In this document: positions 1 to 14,134 of the stretch, one piece after another | Position numbering within the stretch: the stretch's first letter is position 1 | Layout: each line of letters starts with the position of its first letter | Source: Citrobacter sp. Cu233 | GTDB lineage: Bacteria; Pseudomonadota; Gammaproteobacteria; Enterobacterales; Enterobacteriaceae | Reading direction: 5' to 3' | DNA: 64,000 nucleotides | Assembly: GCF_030332225.1 (NCBI RefSeq) | Contig: NZ_JAOWIF010000035.1 | Coordinates: 62,001 to 126,000 of the forward strand | Position numbers and translations under genes: made by a program | Notes under the pieces: generated by a model | What the model saw: the letters and a program-made list of their open reading frames with translations, nothing else | The model's database searches: none | What the model was told of the DNA's origin: nothing

Positions 1-866
1 TCGTGATGGAACTGCCGGTGTACCACGTGCCGCACATTAAGAGTCTGATCATTCAGACCTGGCAGCGTCTGAAAGGCTTTGTCCTGCGTGCCGGTAAAGT
101 CATTATCATCGTCAGCATTTTCCTCAGCGCATTCAACAGCTTCTCGCTGAGCGGAAAAATCGTCGACAACATTAACGATTCTGCTCTGGCCTCCGTCAGC
201 CGCGTCATTACGCCAGTGTTTAAACCGATCGGCGTTCACGAAGATAACTGGCAGGCAACCGTCGGTCTGTTCACCGGTGCGATGGCAAAAGAAGTGGTGG
301 TTGGGACACTTAACACGCTCTATACCGCTGAAAATATTCAGGAAGAAGAATTCAACCCGGCAGATTTCCACCTCGGTGATGAACTGCTTGGTGCAGTAGA
401 TGAAACCTGGCAGAGCCTGAAAGACACCTTCAGCCTCAGCGTTCTGGCCAACCCTATCGAAGCCAGCAAAGGCGACGGTGAGATGGCAACTGGCGCAATG
501 GGTGTGATGGGCGAGAAATTCGGCAGCGCTGCTGCGGCATACAGTTACCTGATTTTCGTTTTGCTGTATGTACCGTGCATTTCCGTTATGGGCGCCATCG
601 CGCGTGAGTCCAGCCGTGGCTGGATGGGCTTCTCCGTTTTGTGGGGACTGAACATCGCCTACTCGCTGTCGACGCTGTTTTACCAGACCGTCAGCTACAA
701 AGAGCACCCGACCTACAGTCTGGTGTGCATTTTAGCGGTCATCCTGTTTAATATCGTATTACTGGGTCTGTTACGCCGCGCGCGCAGCCGTGTAGATGTA
801 GCGCTGCTGGCAACCAACAAGACGGTAAGCTCTTGCTGTGCCAGCACCACTGGCGATTGCCACTAG
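1..866 (+). CDS. feoB: Ferrous iron transporter FeoB, C-terminal part (cut by window start)
   Basis: C-terminal ~288 residues of the inner-membrane Fe(II) permease FeoB. The frame is open through the left edge, so the N-terminal G-protein domain and the first transmembrane helices lie outside the window. Visible are several hydrophobic helices, the conserved ETGAM-like segment [14 protein letters not shown], the second gate half with [14 protein letters not shown], and a short cytoplasmic tail ending with a Cys pair (SSCCAS). The sequence is nearly identical to E. coli FeoB. It is followed 11 bp later by feoC, as in the feoABC operon. In the family, GTP binding by the missing N-domain drives Fe(II) import. 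Confidence 0.97.
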   Translation, partial: VMELPVYHVPHIKSLIIQTWQRLKGFVLRAGKVIIIVSIFLSAFNSFSLSGKIVDNINDSALASVSRVITPVFKPIGVHEDNWQATVGLFTGAMAKEVVVGTLNTLYTAENIQEEEFNPADFHLGDELLGAVDETWQSLKDTFSLSVLANPIEASKGDGEMATGAMGVMGEKFGSAAAAYSYLIFVLLYVPCISVMGAIARESSRGWMGFSVLWGLNIAYSLSTLFYQTVSYKEHPTYSLVCILAVILFNIVLLGLLRRARSRVDVALLATNKTVSSCCASTTGDCH

Positions 867-877
867 GGTGGTGGATG

Positions 878-1114
878 ATGGCATCGCTTATCCAGGTGCG
901 TGATTTACTGGCTCTGCGGGGGCGTATGGAGGCGACACAAATCAGCCATACGCTGCATACCCCGCAGCCGATGATTGACGCCATGCTGAATCAGTTAGAA
1001 AAGATGGGTAAAGCGGTGCGGATTCAGGAAGATGCCGACGGGTGTCTTTCCGGAAGCTGCAAAAGTTGCCCGGAAGGCAAAGCCTGCCTGCGAGAGTGGT
1101 GGGCTTTGCGCTAG
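878..1114 (+). CDS. feoC: FeoC, Fe-S-containing winged-helix partner of FeoB
   Basis: 78 residues, the usual FeoC length. The N-terminal half is a small winged-helix fold ([15 protein letters not shown]). The C-terminal half carries four cysteines (C56, C61, C64, C70) in the pattern CxxxxCxxCxxxxxC, known in the family to bind an oxygen-sensitive iron-sulfur cluster. FeoC is thought to stabilise or regulate FeoB; a role as transcription factor was proposed but is less well supported. An ATG directly before the chosen start (875) is an alternative, with the purine-rich GGGTGGTGG upstream serving either. Last gene of feoABC; a terminator follows. Confidence 0.95.
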   Translation: MASLIQVRDLLALRGRMEATQISHTLHTPQPMIDAMLNQLEKMGKAVRIQEDADGCLSGSCKSCPEGKACLREWWALR

Positions 1115-1120
1115 TTGTAT

Positions 1121-1150
1121 GCCGGATGGCGCTGCGCTTATCCAGCCTAC
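1121..1150. repeat. REP element downstream of feoC
   Basis: Typical enterobacterial REP palindrome: GCCGGATGGCG ... CTTATCCAGCCTAC. It begins 7 bp after the feoC stop and is followed by a second palindrome that acts as terminator. Confidence 0.8.
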
Positions 1151-1168
1151 ACCAAGCCCCAGTCCCCG

Positions 1169-1205
1169 AGCCGGATAAAGCGTTTACGCTGATATCCGGC
1201 TTTTT
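1169..1205 (+). terminator. Rho-independent terminator of the feo operon
   Basis: Inverted repeat AGCCGGATA / TATCCGGCT around a GC-containing loop, followed directly by TTTTT. The stem has REP-like sequence, so it may be a REP recruited as terminator. Confidence 0.75.
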
Positions 1206-1351
1206 GCGTAATGGATTCCACTAAGAGATCTCTGTTTCAGCAAAACAGATCTCTCCTTCAGCCTACCGCGCACCGTTATTAATTCGTGGATGCTTACTGG
1301 CGACCAGGCAAGTAGAGTCTCGTCATCTTGTTTCTCAGGTGACGGATCGCC

Positions 1352-2314
1352 ATGAATACTGACACAACAGCTACACCGCATGACGCGATTTTCAAAACGT
1401 TCTTAAACCATCCTGCGACCGCACGCGACTTTATTCAGCTTCATCTTCCAGCCTCTTTACAAAAACTTTGCGATCTTAAAACACTGCAACTGGAATCGGG
1501 CAGCTTTATTGAAGACGATTTGCGCACCTACTATTCTGATGTGCTGTGGTCGTTAAAAACGCGCGAAGGCGATGGCTATATTTACACCATCATTGAGCAT
1601 CAGAGCACCGCCGACGCCCATATGGCATTTCGACTGATGCGTTATGCCATTGCAGTAATGCATCGTCATTTGGCTGCAGGTTACAAGAAACTCCCGCTGG
1701 TGATACCCATGCTTTTTTATCATGGCGCAACAAGCCCATACCCCTACTCACTTTGTTGGCTGGATGAGTTTGATGACCCTGAATCCGCCAGACAACTTTA
1801 TACCACCGCGTTTCCACTGATCGATATCACCGTTGTACCCGATGACGAGATCATGCAGCATCGCCGGATGGCGCTGCTGGAACTCATCCAAAAACATATT
1901 CGTAAACGCGACTTGTTGGGGCTGGTAGAAAAACTGGCCATCCTGCTTGTTAAAGGACACGCTAATGACAACCAGTTGAAAGCCTTGTTTAATTATTTAA
2001 TGCAGGCCGGGAATACCACACATTTTGGCGAATTTCTTCATGAAGTCGCCGAACGTTTACCCCAACATAAGGAAAAGTTGATGACTATCGCCGAAAGATT
2101 ACGTCAGGAAGGGCACCTTAATGGTATCCAGGAAGGTCATAGAAAAGGGTTACAAGAAGGGCTACAAGAAGGGTTACAAACGGGTCTGCAACAAGGTAAA
2201 CGAGAAGAAGCTTTACGTATTGCATCAACCATGCAGGCTGATGGTATTGATCCCCTCACTATCCTCAGAATTACCGGACTTACCGCAGACGATTTGATAC
2301 AACAGAGTCATTGA
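1352..2314 (+). CDS. rpnA: Rpn family recombination-promoting nuclease / putative transposase (YhgA-like)
   Basis: 320 residues, same locus as E. coli yhgA (rpnA). The N-terminal ~210 residues match the PD-(D/E)XK transposase_31 family: opening [11 protein letters not shown], then SDVLWSL and IYTIIEHQS, where the acidic and Gln residues of the nuclease core are expected. The C-terminal part (about 245-300) is a Gly/Gln/Glu-rich helix built from a 4-residue repeat of GLQE type. E. coli Rpn proteins are DNA endonucleases that raise RecA-independent recombination in vivo; natural role unsettled. The gene is single, with REP-type hairpins on both sides. Its codon choice, with more A/T than its neighbours, suggests a less tightly integrated gene. 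Confidence 0.9.
   Translation: MNTDTTATPHDAIFKTFLNHPATARDFIQLHLPASLQKLCDLKTLQLESGSFIEDDLRTYYSDVLWSLKTREGDGYIYTIIEHQSTADAHMAFRLMRYAIAVMHRHLAAGYKKLPLVIPMLFYHGATSPYPYSLCWLDEFDDPESARQLYTTAFPLIDITVVPDDEIMQHRRMALLELIQKHIRKRDLLGLVEKLAILLVKGHANDNQLKALFNYLMQAGNTTHFGEFLHEVAERLPQHKEKLMTIAERLRQEGHLNGIQEGHRKGLQEGLQEGLQTGLQQGKREEALRIASTMQADGIDPLTILRITGLTADDLIQQSH
2147..2206 (+). repeat. 12-bp tandem repeat inside the Rpn gene
   Basis: Five consecutive 12-bp units starting at 2147, 2159, 2171, 2183 and 2195. The first three begin GGGTTACAAGAA, GGGCTACAAGAA and GGGTTACAAACG; the last two are diverged. In frame they encode G-L-Q-E/T/Q repeats. Such in-frame 12-bp arrays can gain or lose units. Confidence 0.8.
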
Positions 2315-2320
2315 TTTTTT

Positions 2321-2346
2321 GCCCGGCTCGCAGCGTGCTACCGGGC
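2321..2346. repeat. REP-type hairpin between rpnA and bioH
   Basis: GCCCGG ... CCGGGC palindrome in the gap between convergent genes. There is no U-tract 3' of the stem on either strand, so it is a REP-like hairpin rather than a clear intrinsic terminator. Confidence 0.6.
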
Positions 2347-2358
2347 AAACTCAGCACA

Positions 2359-3129
2359 CTATAGCTGCTGTTTTAACGCCACCAGCGCTGCGCAGAACTC
2401 TGTAGGATGTGAGATAAAGGGCGCATGAGCGGCTTTAGCAAACACCAGTGACTCACTCTGTGGCCACAGAGCATCCAGCATTGGCACCACTTTACGCGGG
2501 ACCAGGCCATCAAGATAACCGTATAAGCGCAGGAACGGCAGGTTCAACGCACACAACGGTTCACGCAGATCGACCGTTTTCAGGATCTCCAGCCCGCCAT
2601 TGAGCACCTCGACGTCCGGCATGGGGAGCGCCAGTACCGTTTTTTTCAACGCCCGTGCATCCTGACGCGCGGTTTCCGTGCCCATCGTCTGCAATGCCAG
2701 AAAACGCTCTACCGTTTTCTGGAAGTCTTCGCTTAGCTGCTGCTGGAAGCCAGCGAGTACCTCCGGTTTAATGCCCGGCCACGTTTCGCGCGCGCTAAAG
2801 CAGGGAGAAGAGGCAACCGTCACCAGCGCCTGAACGCGCTCAGGATGGGTCAATGCTACCTGACTCGCCACCAGACCGCCCAGACTCCAGCCGAGCCAGA
2901 TGGCTTTCCCGGGAGCCTGTCTTAATACCCGTTCGGTCATCTCTTCCAGCGACATCGCGCCAAAACCCTGACTACGACCAAACCCCGGTAAGTCGACAAG
3001 ATGCAGTGTAAAATGCGAGCTCAGTTCCTCGCTTATGCAATGCCACACTTCTGCATTCAGCCCCCATCCGTGCAGCAGCACAAGATGGCAATTTCCCGAA
3101 CCCTGGGTCTGCCACCAGATGTCATTCAT
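2359..3129 (-). CDS. bioH: Pimeloyl-[acyl-carrier protein] methyl ester esterase BioH
   Basis: 256 residues, the E. coli length. An alpha/beta hydrolase with the whole triad visible: nucleophile Ser82 in GWSLGG, Asp207 in GYLDG and His235 in AAHAPF. HGWG near residue 20 forms the oxyanion region. BioH removes the methyl group from pimeloyl-ACP methyl ester, ending the BioC-BioH route to the pimeloyl moiety of biotin; it is cytosolic. As in E. coli it lies apart from the bio operon. It is divergent from gntX with only 37 bp between the start codons, so the promoters must overlap the neighbouring coding ends. Confidence 0.97.
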   Translation of the reverse strand: MNDIWWQTQGSGNCHLVLLHGWGLNAEVWHCISEELSSHFTLHLVDLPGFGRSQGFGAMSLEEMTERVLRQAPGKAIWLGWSLGGLVASQVALTHPERVQALVTVASSPCFSARETWPGIKPEVLAGFQQQLSEDFQKTVERFLALQTMGTETARQDARALKKTVLALPMPDVEVLNGGLEILKTVDLREPLCALNLPFLRLYGYLDGLVPRKVVPMLDALWPQSESLVFAKAAHAPFISHPTEFCAALVALKQQL

Positions 3130-3166
3130 CAGTTACTGTTCTCTTTTAGCTAACAAGGATGTCTCT

Positions 3167-3850
3167 ATGCTAACAGTACCAGGATTATGCTGGCTATGCC
3201 GAATGCCGCTGAGGTTGGGGCATTGGGGGATTTGCTCTGTCTGCACACAGGCAATACGCCAGCATGACAGTCTGTGCCCGCAGTGCGGACTACCGGCCAT
3301 TCACACCTCGGTTCCCTGTGGTCGCTGCCTGCAAAAACCACCGCCGTGGCAGCGCCTGGTTTCAGTCAGCGACTATGTTCCTCCAGTAAGCGGGCTTATC
3401 CACCAGCTTAAATTTTCACGACGCAACGAAATAGCCCCTGCGCTTGCACGTCTGCTGTTGCTGGAGGTATTGCAGGCCCGACGCACTCACGGTTCCCCCC
3501 TGCCAGACAGGCTCATCAGCGTACCGCTCTGGCAACATCGTCATTGGCGCAGGGGATTTAATCAAAGCGACTTGCTATGCCGTCCTTTAGCACGTTGGCT
3601 GGGCTGTGACTGGGATCGCCAGGCCATAACACGGGTGCGGGCGACAGCTACACAACACCATCTCAGCGCCCGGTTACGCAAACGTAACCTGAAAAACGCC
3701 TTTCGCCTTGAATTGCCGGTGCAGGGACTCCATATGGTTATTGTGGATGATGTCGTCACTACCGGAAGTACCGCCGCGGAAATCGCGCAGCTGCTTTTAC
3801 GCAATGGCGCGGCAACTGTCCAGGTATGGTGCCTGTGTCGAACCTTGTAG
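3167..3850 (+). CDS. gntX: ComF-family phosphoribosyltransferase-like protein GntX
   Basis: 227 residues starting MLTVPGLCW, which matches E. coli GntX; the open frame runs further upstream but would overlap bioH. An N-terminal double-zinc-ribbon region has CWLC, CSVC, CPQCG and CGRC pairs. The C-terminal type I phosphoribosyltransferase fold carries the PRPP loop VIVDDVVTTGST. ComF-like proteins assist DNA uptake in competent bacteria. E. coli GntX (YhgH) has been linked to use of DNA as nutrient and, by name, to gluconate transport; the molecular function is not established. Confidence 0.94.
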   Translation: MLTVPGLCWLCRMPLRLGHWGICSVCTQAIRQHDSLCPQCGLPAIHTSVPCGRCLQKPPPWQRLVSVSDYVPPVSGLIHQLKFSRRNEIAPALARLLLLEVLQARRTHGSPLPDRLISVPLWQHRHWRRGFNQSDLLCRPLARWLGCDWDRQAITRVRATATQHHLSARLRKRNLKNAFRLELPVQGLHMVIVDDVVTTGSTAAEIAQLLLRNGAATVQVWCLCRTL

Positions 3851-3873
3851 AGCCTCGATGATGGGCGTATTAT
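3845..3873 (+). promoter_or_regulatory. Likely sigma-70 promoter of nfuA
   Basis: TTGTAG at 3845-3850 and TATTAT at 3868-3873 are separated by exactly 17 bp, 35 bp before the nfuA start. The -35 box overlaps the gntX stop codon. Confidence 0.5.
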
Positions 3874-3908
3874 AACCAAGTAAAATAGTCAACTATTAGG
3901 CCATTACT

Positions 3909-4484
3909 ATGATCCATATTTCCGATGCTGCACAAGCGCACTTTGCCAAACTGCTGGCAAATCAGGAAGAAGGGACACAAATCCGTGTATTTGTGATCAA
4001 TCCCGGCACGCCTAACGCTGAATGTGGCGTTTCTTATTGTCCGCCGGACGCCGTGGAAGCAACCGACACCGCCATTAAATTTTCTCTGCTGACCGCATAT
4101 GTTGATGAACTGAGTGCACCGTATCTGGAAGATGCAGAAATCGATTTCGTCACTGACCAATTAGGTTCTCAGCTGACCCTGAAAGCACCTAACGCGAAAA
4201 TGCGTAAAGTATCTGATGATGCACCGCTGATGGAACGCGTGGAGTACATGCTGCAGTCGCAGATTAACCCGCAGCTGGCTGGCCACGGTGGTCGTGTCTC
4301 TCTGATGGAAATTACCGATGAAGGCTTCGCCATTCTGCAGTTTGGCGGCGGCTGTAACGGCTGTTCAATGGTCGACGTTACGCTGAAAGAAGGTATCGAG
4401 AAACAGCTATTGGCTGAATTCCCCGAACTGAAAGGCGTTCGTGATTTAACCGAACATCAGCGTGGCGAGCACTCTTACTACTAA
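3909..4484 (+). CDS. nfuA: Fe-S biogenesis protein NfuA
   Basis: 191 residues, identical in length to E. coli NfuA. An N-terminal degenerate A-type carrier domain (about 1-95) is followed by a C-terminal Nfu domain holding the cluster-ligand pair C149 and C152 in GGGCNGCS. A homodimer carries one [4Fe-4S] cluster between the two CxxC motifs and passes it to aconitase, LipA and other targets, mainly under iron limitation or oxidative stress. It acts in the cytosol. The gene is single, between gntX and gntT. Confidence 0.98.
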   Translation: MIHISDAAQAHFAKLLANQEEGTQIRVFVINPGTPNAECGVSYCPPDAVEATDTAIKFSLLTAYVDELSAPYLEDAEIDFVTDQLGSQLTLKAPNAKMRKVSDDAPLMERVEYMLQSQINPQLAGHGGRVSLMEITDEGFAILQFGGGCNGCSMVDVTLKEGIEKQLLAEFPELKGVRDLTEHQRGEHSYY

Positions 4485-4509
4485 CGACCAGACCAGTAGA
4501 GTATTCGCA

Positions 4510-4582
4510 GCCCCGATAAGACGCATCAGCGTCGTCATCAGGCATTGATGCCGGATAGTAGCGTTAACGCGTTATCCGGCCC
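4510..4582. repeat. BIME: two REP palindromes
   Basis: First palindrome about 4510-4543 (GCCCCGATAAGACG ... GTCATCAGGCA). Second about 4547-4582 (GCCGGATAG ... GTTATCCGGC). It sits directly after nfuA. Confidence 0.75.
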
Positions 4583-4696
4583 TCGACCTAACCGGGCCAA
4601 CATTCCTCTGTTACATTTCTGCAATAAAACCCTCCATAATTTGACCAGCTTCTCATAATTTAAATTTTGCCTGTCCAGGTGATTTTCAAGCGTAGC

Positions 4697-4712
4697 ATGT
4701 TACCCGTATCAT
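4697..4712 (+). promoter_or_regulatory. GntR operator in the gntT control region
   Basis: ATGTTACCCGTATCAT resembles the GntR half-site pair seen upstream of gntK in this window (TGTTACNNGTAAC type). In E. coli, gntT is repressed by GntR and activated by CRP. A clear CRP site was not identified here. Confidence 0.65.
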
Positions 4713-4872
4713 TCGTATCAGCACTCAAGACGCACATAACAGCCAGCTAAACTGATTAGTTTTAAAGGCAATCAGCATTGGTGCTGTGAATACTCTGTTC
4801 CCGGTCGGGACAATCGGAATTTGTCATCTAAACACTGACGTTACCCATAACAAAGTAAAGGCCAGGTAAATC

Positions 4873-6189
4873 ATGCCATTAGTCATCGTTGCTATCGGTG
4901 TAATCTTGTTACTCCTCCTGATGATCCGTTTCAAAATGAACGGTTTCATCGCTCTCGTCCTGGTGGCGCTTGCTGTCGGATTGATGCAAGGGATGCCACT
5001 GGATAAAGTCATTGGTTCTATTAAAGCCGGTGTCGGCGGAACCCTTGGCAGCCTCGCCCTGATTATGGGTTTTGGTGCCATGCTGGGCAAAATGTTGGCA
5101 GACTGCGGCGGCGCGCAGCGCATTGCGACCACGCTGATTGCTAAATTCGGCAAAAAACACATTCAATGGGCGGTGGTATTAACCGGCTTCACCGTTGGTT
5201 TTGCCCTGTTCTACGAAGTCGGCTTCGTGCTGATGCTGCCGCTGGTGTTCACCATCGCTGCTGCTGCGAATATTCCGCTGCTGTACGTTGGTGTGCCGAT
5301 GGCCGCTGCACTGTCCGTTACTCACGGTTTCCTACCGCCGCACCCGGGTCCGACCGCTATCGCGACCATTTTCCACGCAGATATGGGTAAAACCCTGCTT
5401 TTTGGTACGATTCTGGCAATCCCGACCGTCATTCTCGCAGGTCCGGTCTACGCACGTTTCCTGAAAGGTATTGATAAGCCGATCCCGGAGGGTCTGTACA
5501 GCGCGAAAACCTTCACTGAAGAAGAAATGCCGGGCTTTGGCGTCAGCGTCTGGACCTCTCTGGTACCGGTCATTCTGATGGCCATGCGCGCCGTAGCAGA
5601 AATGATCCTGCCAAAAGGTCATGCTTTCCTGCCAGTTGCAGAATTCCTCGGTGACCCGGTGATGGCAACACTGATTGCCGTTCTGATTGCGATGTTCACG
5701 TTTGGTCTGAACCGTGGACGCTCAATGGATCAGATTAACGATACGCTGGTTTCCTCAATCAAAATTATCGCCATGATGCTGTTGATCATCGGTGGTGGCG
5801 GTGCCTTCAAACAGGTCCTGGTTGATAGCGGCGTCGACAAATACATCGCTTCAATGATGCACGGCTCTAACGTTTCTCCGCTGCTGATGGCATGGTCTAT
5901 TGCTGCGGTACTGCGTATCGCACTGGGTTCTGCAACCGTTGCAGCAATCACTGCAGGTGGGATTGTGGCACCGCTGATTGCGACCACCGGCGTAAGCCCT
6001 GAGCTGATGGTTATCGCAGTGGGTTCCGGTTCCGTCATTTTCTCCCACGTGAACGATCCTGGCTTCTGGCTGTTCAAGGAGTACTTCAACCTGACCATCG
6101 GTGAAACCATCAAGTCATGGTCAATGCTGGAAACCATTATCTCCGTCTGCGGTCTGGTAGGGTGTCTGCTGCTGGGTATGGTCGTCTGA
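4873..6189 (+). CDS. gntT: High-affinity gluconate:H+ symporter GntT
   Basis: 438 residues, the E. coli length, GntP/GntT permease family. There are about 12-14 hydrophobic segments along the protein. Family signatures visible are LFYEVGFVL near 120, LPPHPGPTAIA near 160 and FSHVNDPGFWLFKEYF near 390. It imports gluconate across the inner membrane for phosphorylation by GntK, encoded 25 kb away together with the low-affinity GntU. A purine-rich AAAGGCCAGGT precedes the ATG. It is monocistronic and ends at a strong hairpin shared with convergent malQ. Confidence 0.97.
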   Translation: MPLVIVAIGVILLLLLMIRFKMNGFIALVLVALAVGLMQGMPLDKVIGSIKAGVGGTLGSLALIMGFGAMLGKMLADCGGAQRIATTLIAKFGKKHIQWAVVLTGFTVGFALFYEVGFVLMLPLVFTIAAAANIPLLYVGVPMAAALSVTHGFLPPHPGPTAIATIFHADMGKTLLFGTILAIPTVILAGPVYARFLKGIDKPIPEGLYSAKTFTEEEMPGFGVSVWTSLVPVILMAMRAVAEMILPKGHAFLPVAEFLGDPVMATLIAVLIAMFTFGLNRGRSMDQINDTLVSSIKIIAMMLLIIGGGGAFKQVLVDSGVDKYIASMMHGSNVSPLLMAWSIAAVLRIALGSATVAAITAGGIVAPLIATTGVSPELMVIAVGSGSVIFSHVNDPGFWLFKEYFNLTIGETIKSWSMLETIISVCGLVGCLLLGMVV

Positions 6190-6198
6190 TAAAACTGT

Positions 6199-6230
6199 GC
6201 CTGATAGCGCTATGCTTATCAGGCTTACGG
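6199..6230. repeat. REP element after gntT
   Basis: GCCTGATAGCG ... CTTATCAGGCTTACGG, starting 10 bp after the gntT stop. Confidence 0.7.
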
Positions 6231-6241
6231 GCTATCACCAT

Positions 6242-6271
6242 AAATAAGCCGGGGAAATCCCCGGCTTATTT
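6242..6271. terminator. Bidirectional terminator between gntT and malQ
   Basis: A perfect palindrome: AAATAAGCCGGGG then CCCCGGCTTATTT. A/T tracts on both sides suit it to terminate gntT and malPQ. Its right end overlaps the first two bases of the malQ stop codon. Confidence 0.8.
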
Positions 6272-8357
6272 ACTTCTTCTTCGCAGCCGCTTTTCGCCGT
6301 CTGTCCAAATCCTTAATCAGCTTGTTCACTCCCTCATTGGCAAACATCTGTTCAAGCGTGGCGGTAAGCTTACGCCGCCAGTTTTTGTACTGATCGCTGG
6401 TGCCCGGAATATTGACCGGTTCCGCCATATCCAGCCAGTCTTCCGGCTGTAGACCCAGGAGTGCACTGTTGCTGTCGGCAATATAACGCTGCATCCCGCG
6501 ATTGAGGATCGGCGTCATCGACATCAGCGATGCCTTATGCCCGGCACGTTTTGGCAGACAACCGTACTTATGCAGCGCATCCAGTAACCCCTGCTTGGCC
6601 AATTCCCGGTCCTGATATAACCCTCGCAGCACAACCTCATCCGGATACAACCCCAGCGCTTTACCCAATGTCAGGTCGCCGCTGTCCCAATAGCCTTTAA
6701 GCGTAGGAAGGTCATGCGTCGCCGCGACTGCCATTGATTGTTCCGGGTACGCTTTTGGCGCGCGGAAATTCTTCTCATGGTCATTCTCAAAATAGAGCAC
6801 CTTGTAGGAATACACACCGCTATCACGCAGCTTGCTGACAATCTCTACCGGCACGGTGCCCAGATCTTCACCAATAACCATACAGTGATGGCGTTTACTT
6901 TCCAGCGCCAGAATAGAGAGTAGGTCATCAACCGGATAATGTACGTAGGCACCGTGATCGGCAGTCTCACCATAAGGGATCCACCACAGACGCAGCATCG
7001 ACATCACATGGTCGATACGCAGCGCGCCGCAGTTCTGCATGTTCGCGCGCAGCAGTTCGATAAACGGTTCGTAGGCCCGTGCCGTGATGATGTGCGGATC
7101 CATCGGCGGTAGCCCCCAGTTTTGTCCAAGCGGCCCAAGAATATCCGGCGGTGCGCCAACGGAGGCTTTCAAACAATACAGTTCACGGTCACACCAGGTC
7201 TCTGCCCCACCTTCTGCCACACCAACCGCCAGATCACGATACAACCCAATCGGCATGGCAAAGCCCTGACTGGTTTCCCAACAATCCGCAAATTGGGTAT
7301 ATGCCAGCCACTGCAGCCACAGGTAGAAATCCACCTCACCGCGATGCTCTGCACAGAACTGTTTGACCTCCGGCGAATCTACCGACTGAAAAGCTTCCGG
7401 CCACACTGGCCATCCCCAGCGCAACGCATCCTCTTTCACCTGATGCGCATGCAGCGCATCAAAGGCTGCCTGCCAGTACAGACTGTCACCTTCCTGAGTC
7501 ACAAACTGGCGAAATGCTGCCATCTGCTCATCGTCACGAGCGGAGAAGCCTTTCCACGCCATGCGCAGCGCGGTCATCTTCAGTGCGGTAACGGCAGAAT
7601 AATCAACCCACCCGGCATCCCGCGCGCGTTGCAGGGTTTGCTGAGTTGTGGGCTTCAGCCACCAGCTTTGCGCCTCTTTGCTCAGATGAAAATCCTCCAC
7701 TGCATTGACGTCGATATAAATGACGTTCAACCAGCGGCGCGAAGACGGGCTGTACGGACTGGCGCTCTCCGGGTTTGCCGGATACAACGCATGAATCGGA
7801 TTAAGACCGATAAACGCCCCACCACGTTTCGCCACGTCCACCAGCATGGTACGGAGATCGCCAAAGTCGCCAATCCCCCAGTTTTTCTCTGAACGCAGGG
7901 TGTAGAGCTGAACGCACGCGCCCCACAGTTTTTTCCCCTCCAGCAGCGCCTGCGGTTCATAGCAGCGCTTTGGCGCCACAATGACGCGACAGTGGGTGCG
8001 CAGCTCGCCCTGTGTCAATGTCAGCGTGTGATAGCCCTCCGGCAGTTTCGTCGGAAGGTGAAAAGACTTGCCGCCGATGGCATGCCCTTTGTGCTGTACG
8101 CCATCTTCAGTAGTCAGCAGCCAGCTAAACTCCCCGCTGCCTTCAACCGCCAGTGGCATTTTCTTACCCGCGGTATACACCATGACATTCGGCACCGGGG
8201 TCACCGCCACCTGCGTGGCGGCGGTGGTGCGATGCATAGCGTCAAGCAAACGCCGCTTGGTTTCGGCGCCAATAGACTGCGGTTTGCCGTGAGCGTTGAT
8301 GTAATTGGGGCTGATCCCCGCCGCCAGCGCGGCATTATCCAGACGTTTGCTTTCCAT
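6270..8357 (-). CDS. malQ: 4-alpha-glucanotransferase (amylomaltase) MalQ
   Basis: 695 residues (E. coli 694), glycoside hydrolase family 77. An N-terminal beta-rich extension typical of enterobacterial MalQ (about 1-140) precedes the TIM barrel. The nucleophile Asp449 is in RIDHVMS, the acid/base Glu in IGEDLGTVP near 497, and the third Asp in ATHDLPTLKGYW near 549. It disproportionates maltose and maltodextrins, releasing glucose and longer chains that MalP can attack; cytosolic. It is the second gene of the malPQ operon, 9 bp after malP, and controlled by MalT. Confidence 0.98.
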   Translation of the reverse strand: MESKRLDNAALAAGISPNYINAHGKPQSIGAETKRRLLDAMHRTTAATQVAVTPVPNVMVYTAGKKMPLAVEGSGEFSWLLTTEDGVQHKGHAIGGKSFHLPTKLPEGYHTLTLTQGELRTHCRVIVAPKRCYEPQALLEGKKLWGACVQLYTLRSEKNWGIGDFGDLRTMLVDVAKRGGAFIGLNPIHALYPANPESASPYSPSSRRWLNVIYIDVNAVEDFHLSKEAQSWWLKPTTQQTLQRARDAGWVDYSAVTALKMTALRMAWKGFSARDDEQMAAFRQFVTQEGDSLYWQAAFDALHAHQVKEDALRWGWPVWPEAFQSVDSPEVKQFCAEHRGEVDFYLWLQWLAYTQFADCWETSQGFAMPIGLYRDLAVGVAEGGAETWCDRELYCLKASVGAPPDILGPLGQNWGLPPMDPHIITARAYEPFIELLRANMQNCGALRIDHVMSMLRLWWIPYGETADHGAYVHYPVDDLLSILALESKRHHCMVIGEDLGTVPVEIVSKLRDSGVYSYKVLYFENDHEKNFRAPKAYPEQSMAVAATHDLPTLKGYWDSGDLTLGKALGLYPDEVVLRGLYQDRELAKQGLLDALHKYGCLPKRAGHKASLMSMTPILNRGMQRYIADSNSALLGLQPEDWLDMAEPVNIPGTSDQYKNWRRKLTATLEQMFANEGVNKLIKDLDRRRKAAAKKK

Positions 8358-8366
8358 CGCGATTCC

Positions 8367-10775
<2,409 letters not shown>

Positions 10776-10825
10776 TTAGGTAATAAACAACGTTATCGCT
10801 AGTTTGCCAGGCTCGTTGTTGACCT

Positions 10826-10872
10826 TCCTCATCCTGCCAGGGATTAGGCAGGGAGGAGGAGCGGGGATGAGC
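10826..10872 (-). promoter_or_regulatory. MalT boxes of the malPQ promoter
   Basis: MalT boxes follow GGGGAKGAGG. On the minus strand AGGATGAGGA lies at 10826-10835, next to the malP promoter. On the plus strand are GGGATTAGG (10840-10848), GGGAGGAGG (10851-10859) and GGGGATGAGC (10863-10872). This is the clustered arrangement expected for MalT-ATP-maltotriose activation. No good -35 box was seen. Confidence 0.7.
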
Positions 10873-11245
10873 GTTAAAATGTGATCGCCGCCACTTTAAG
10901 AGGGGAGTTATGGCCGATAAATACGCAGGCTCTCCGCATACCCCTGAAATGCATCGCGGTTTTCACATTACTCAAAAGAGATTATCCGGACAATATCAAA
11001 CAGAAAGATGACATTTAGAAAAAATATGTAAACGAAGAAATAGTTTCCAACCTGAAATACATATTCTGCTTGAGATATTTCACATGAAAGTTTTAAGTCG
11101 AGCACAAAATTCATCGACTTTTATTCATCCTTACAGTAGCCACACAAGAAAAGAGGAATTATTCCACCCCGTAAAAATAACGCGGGATCCAGTCACCATG
11201 CCTGTTGCGACTCTTTAAAACAATTATTGCAATAGATGTATAGAT

Positions 11246-11323
11246 TTGTGACATAGTGCAAAATCAGACACACAAAAAGTCCACTTAGCTTGCAATAAAT
11301 CCCGTTCTGGCCGACCTTATATC
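11246..11323 (+). promoter_or_regulatory. malT promoter with CRP site
   Basis: CRP site at about 11246-11263 (TGTGA, six bases, then GCAAA). Downstream are TTGCAA (11290-11295) and the -10 TATATC near 11318-11323. The layout and sequence match the CRP-activated E. coli malT promoter. A leader of about 60 bases follows. Confidence 0.7.
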
Positions 11324-11384
11324 TATTAATTACGAAGCGCAAAAAAAATCATTTTCCCCCATATTCACACAGTGAAGTGACTAA

Positions 11385-14093
<2,709 letters not shown>

Positions 14094-14098
14094 TTAAC

Positions 14099-14124
14099 GC
14101 CTGATACGCTACGCGTATCAGGCC
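14099..14124. repeat. REP-type palindrome between malT and glpR
   Basis: GCCTGATACG ... CGTATCAGGC lies in the 41-bp gap between the convergent malT and glpR genes and may help stop both transcripts. There is no U-tract. Confidence 0.65.
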
Positions 14125-14134
14125 TGGAATTCGC

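Larger units (their letters stand above)
4485..4872 (+). other. nfuA-gntT intergenic region (388 bp)
   Basis: Holds a BIME pair (4510-4582) just after nfuA, then an AT-rich gntT control region with a GntR operator (4697-4712). A long leader follows before the gntT start. I saw no additional open frame or RNA gene. Confidence 0.6.

Noticed and set aside
1224-1254. AGAGATCTCTGTTT/AAAACAGATCTCT palindrome upstream of rpnA as an attachment or operator site
   Set aside because: Imperfect and unlinked to any integrase or regulator gene; it is probably a chance hairpin.
3035-3166. Longer N-terminus for gntX
   Set aside because: The extension would overlap the divergent bioH gene and is not conserved; the ATG at 3167 gives the known protein length.
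7122-7892. Open frame of 256 codons antisense to malQ
   Set aside because: Shadow frame: composition biased, no domain, no ribosome binding site, lies wholly within malQ.
10900-11240. Possible small RNA gene between malP and malT
   Set aside because: No hairpin followed by a T tract and no clear promoter pair; the sequence is simply AT-rich.
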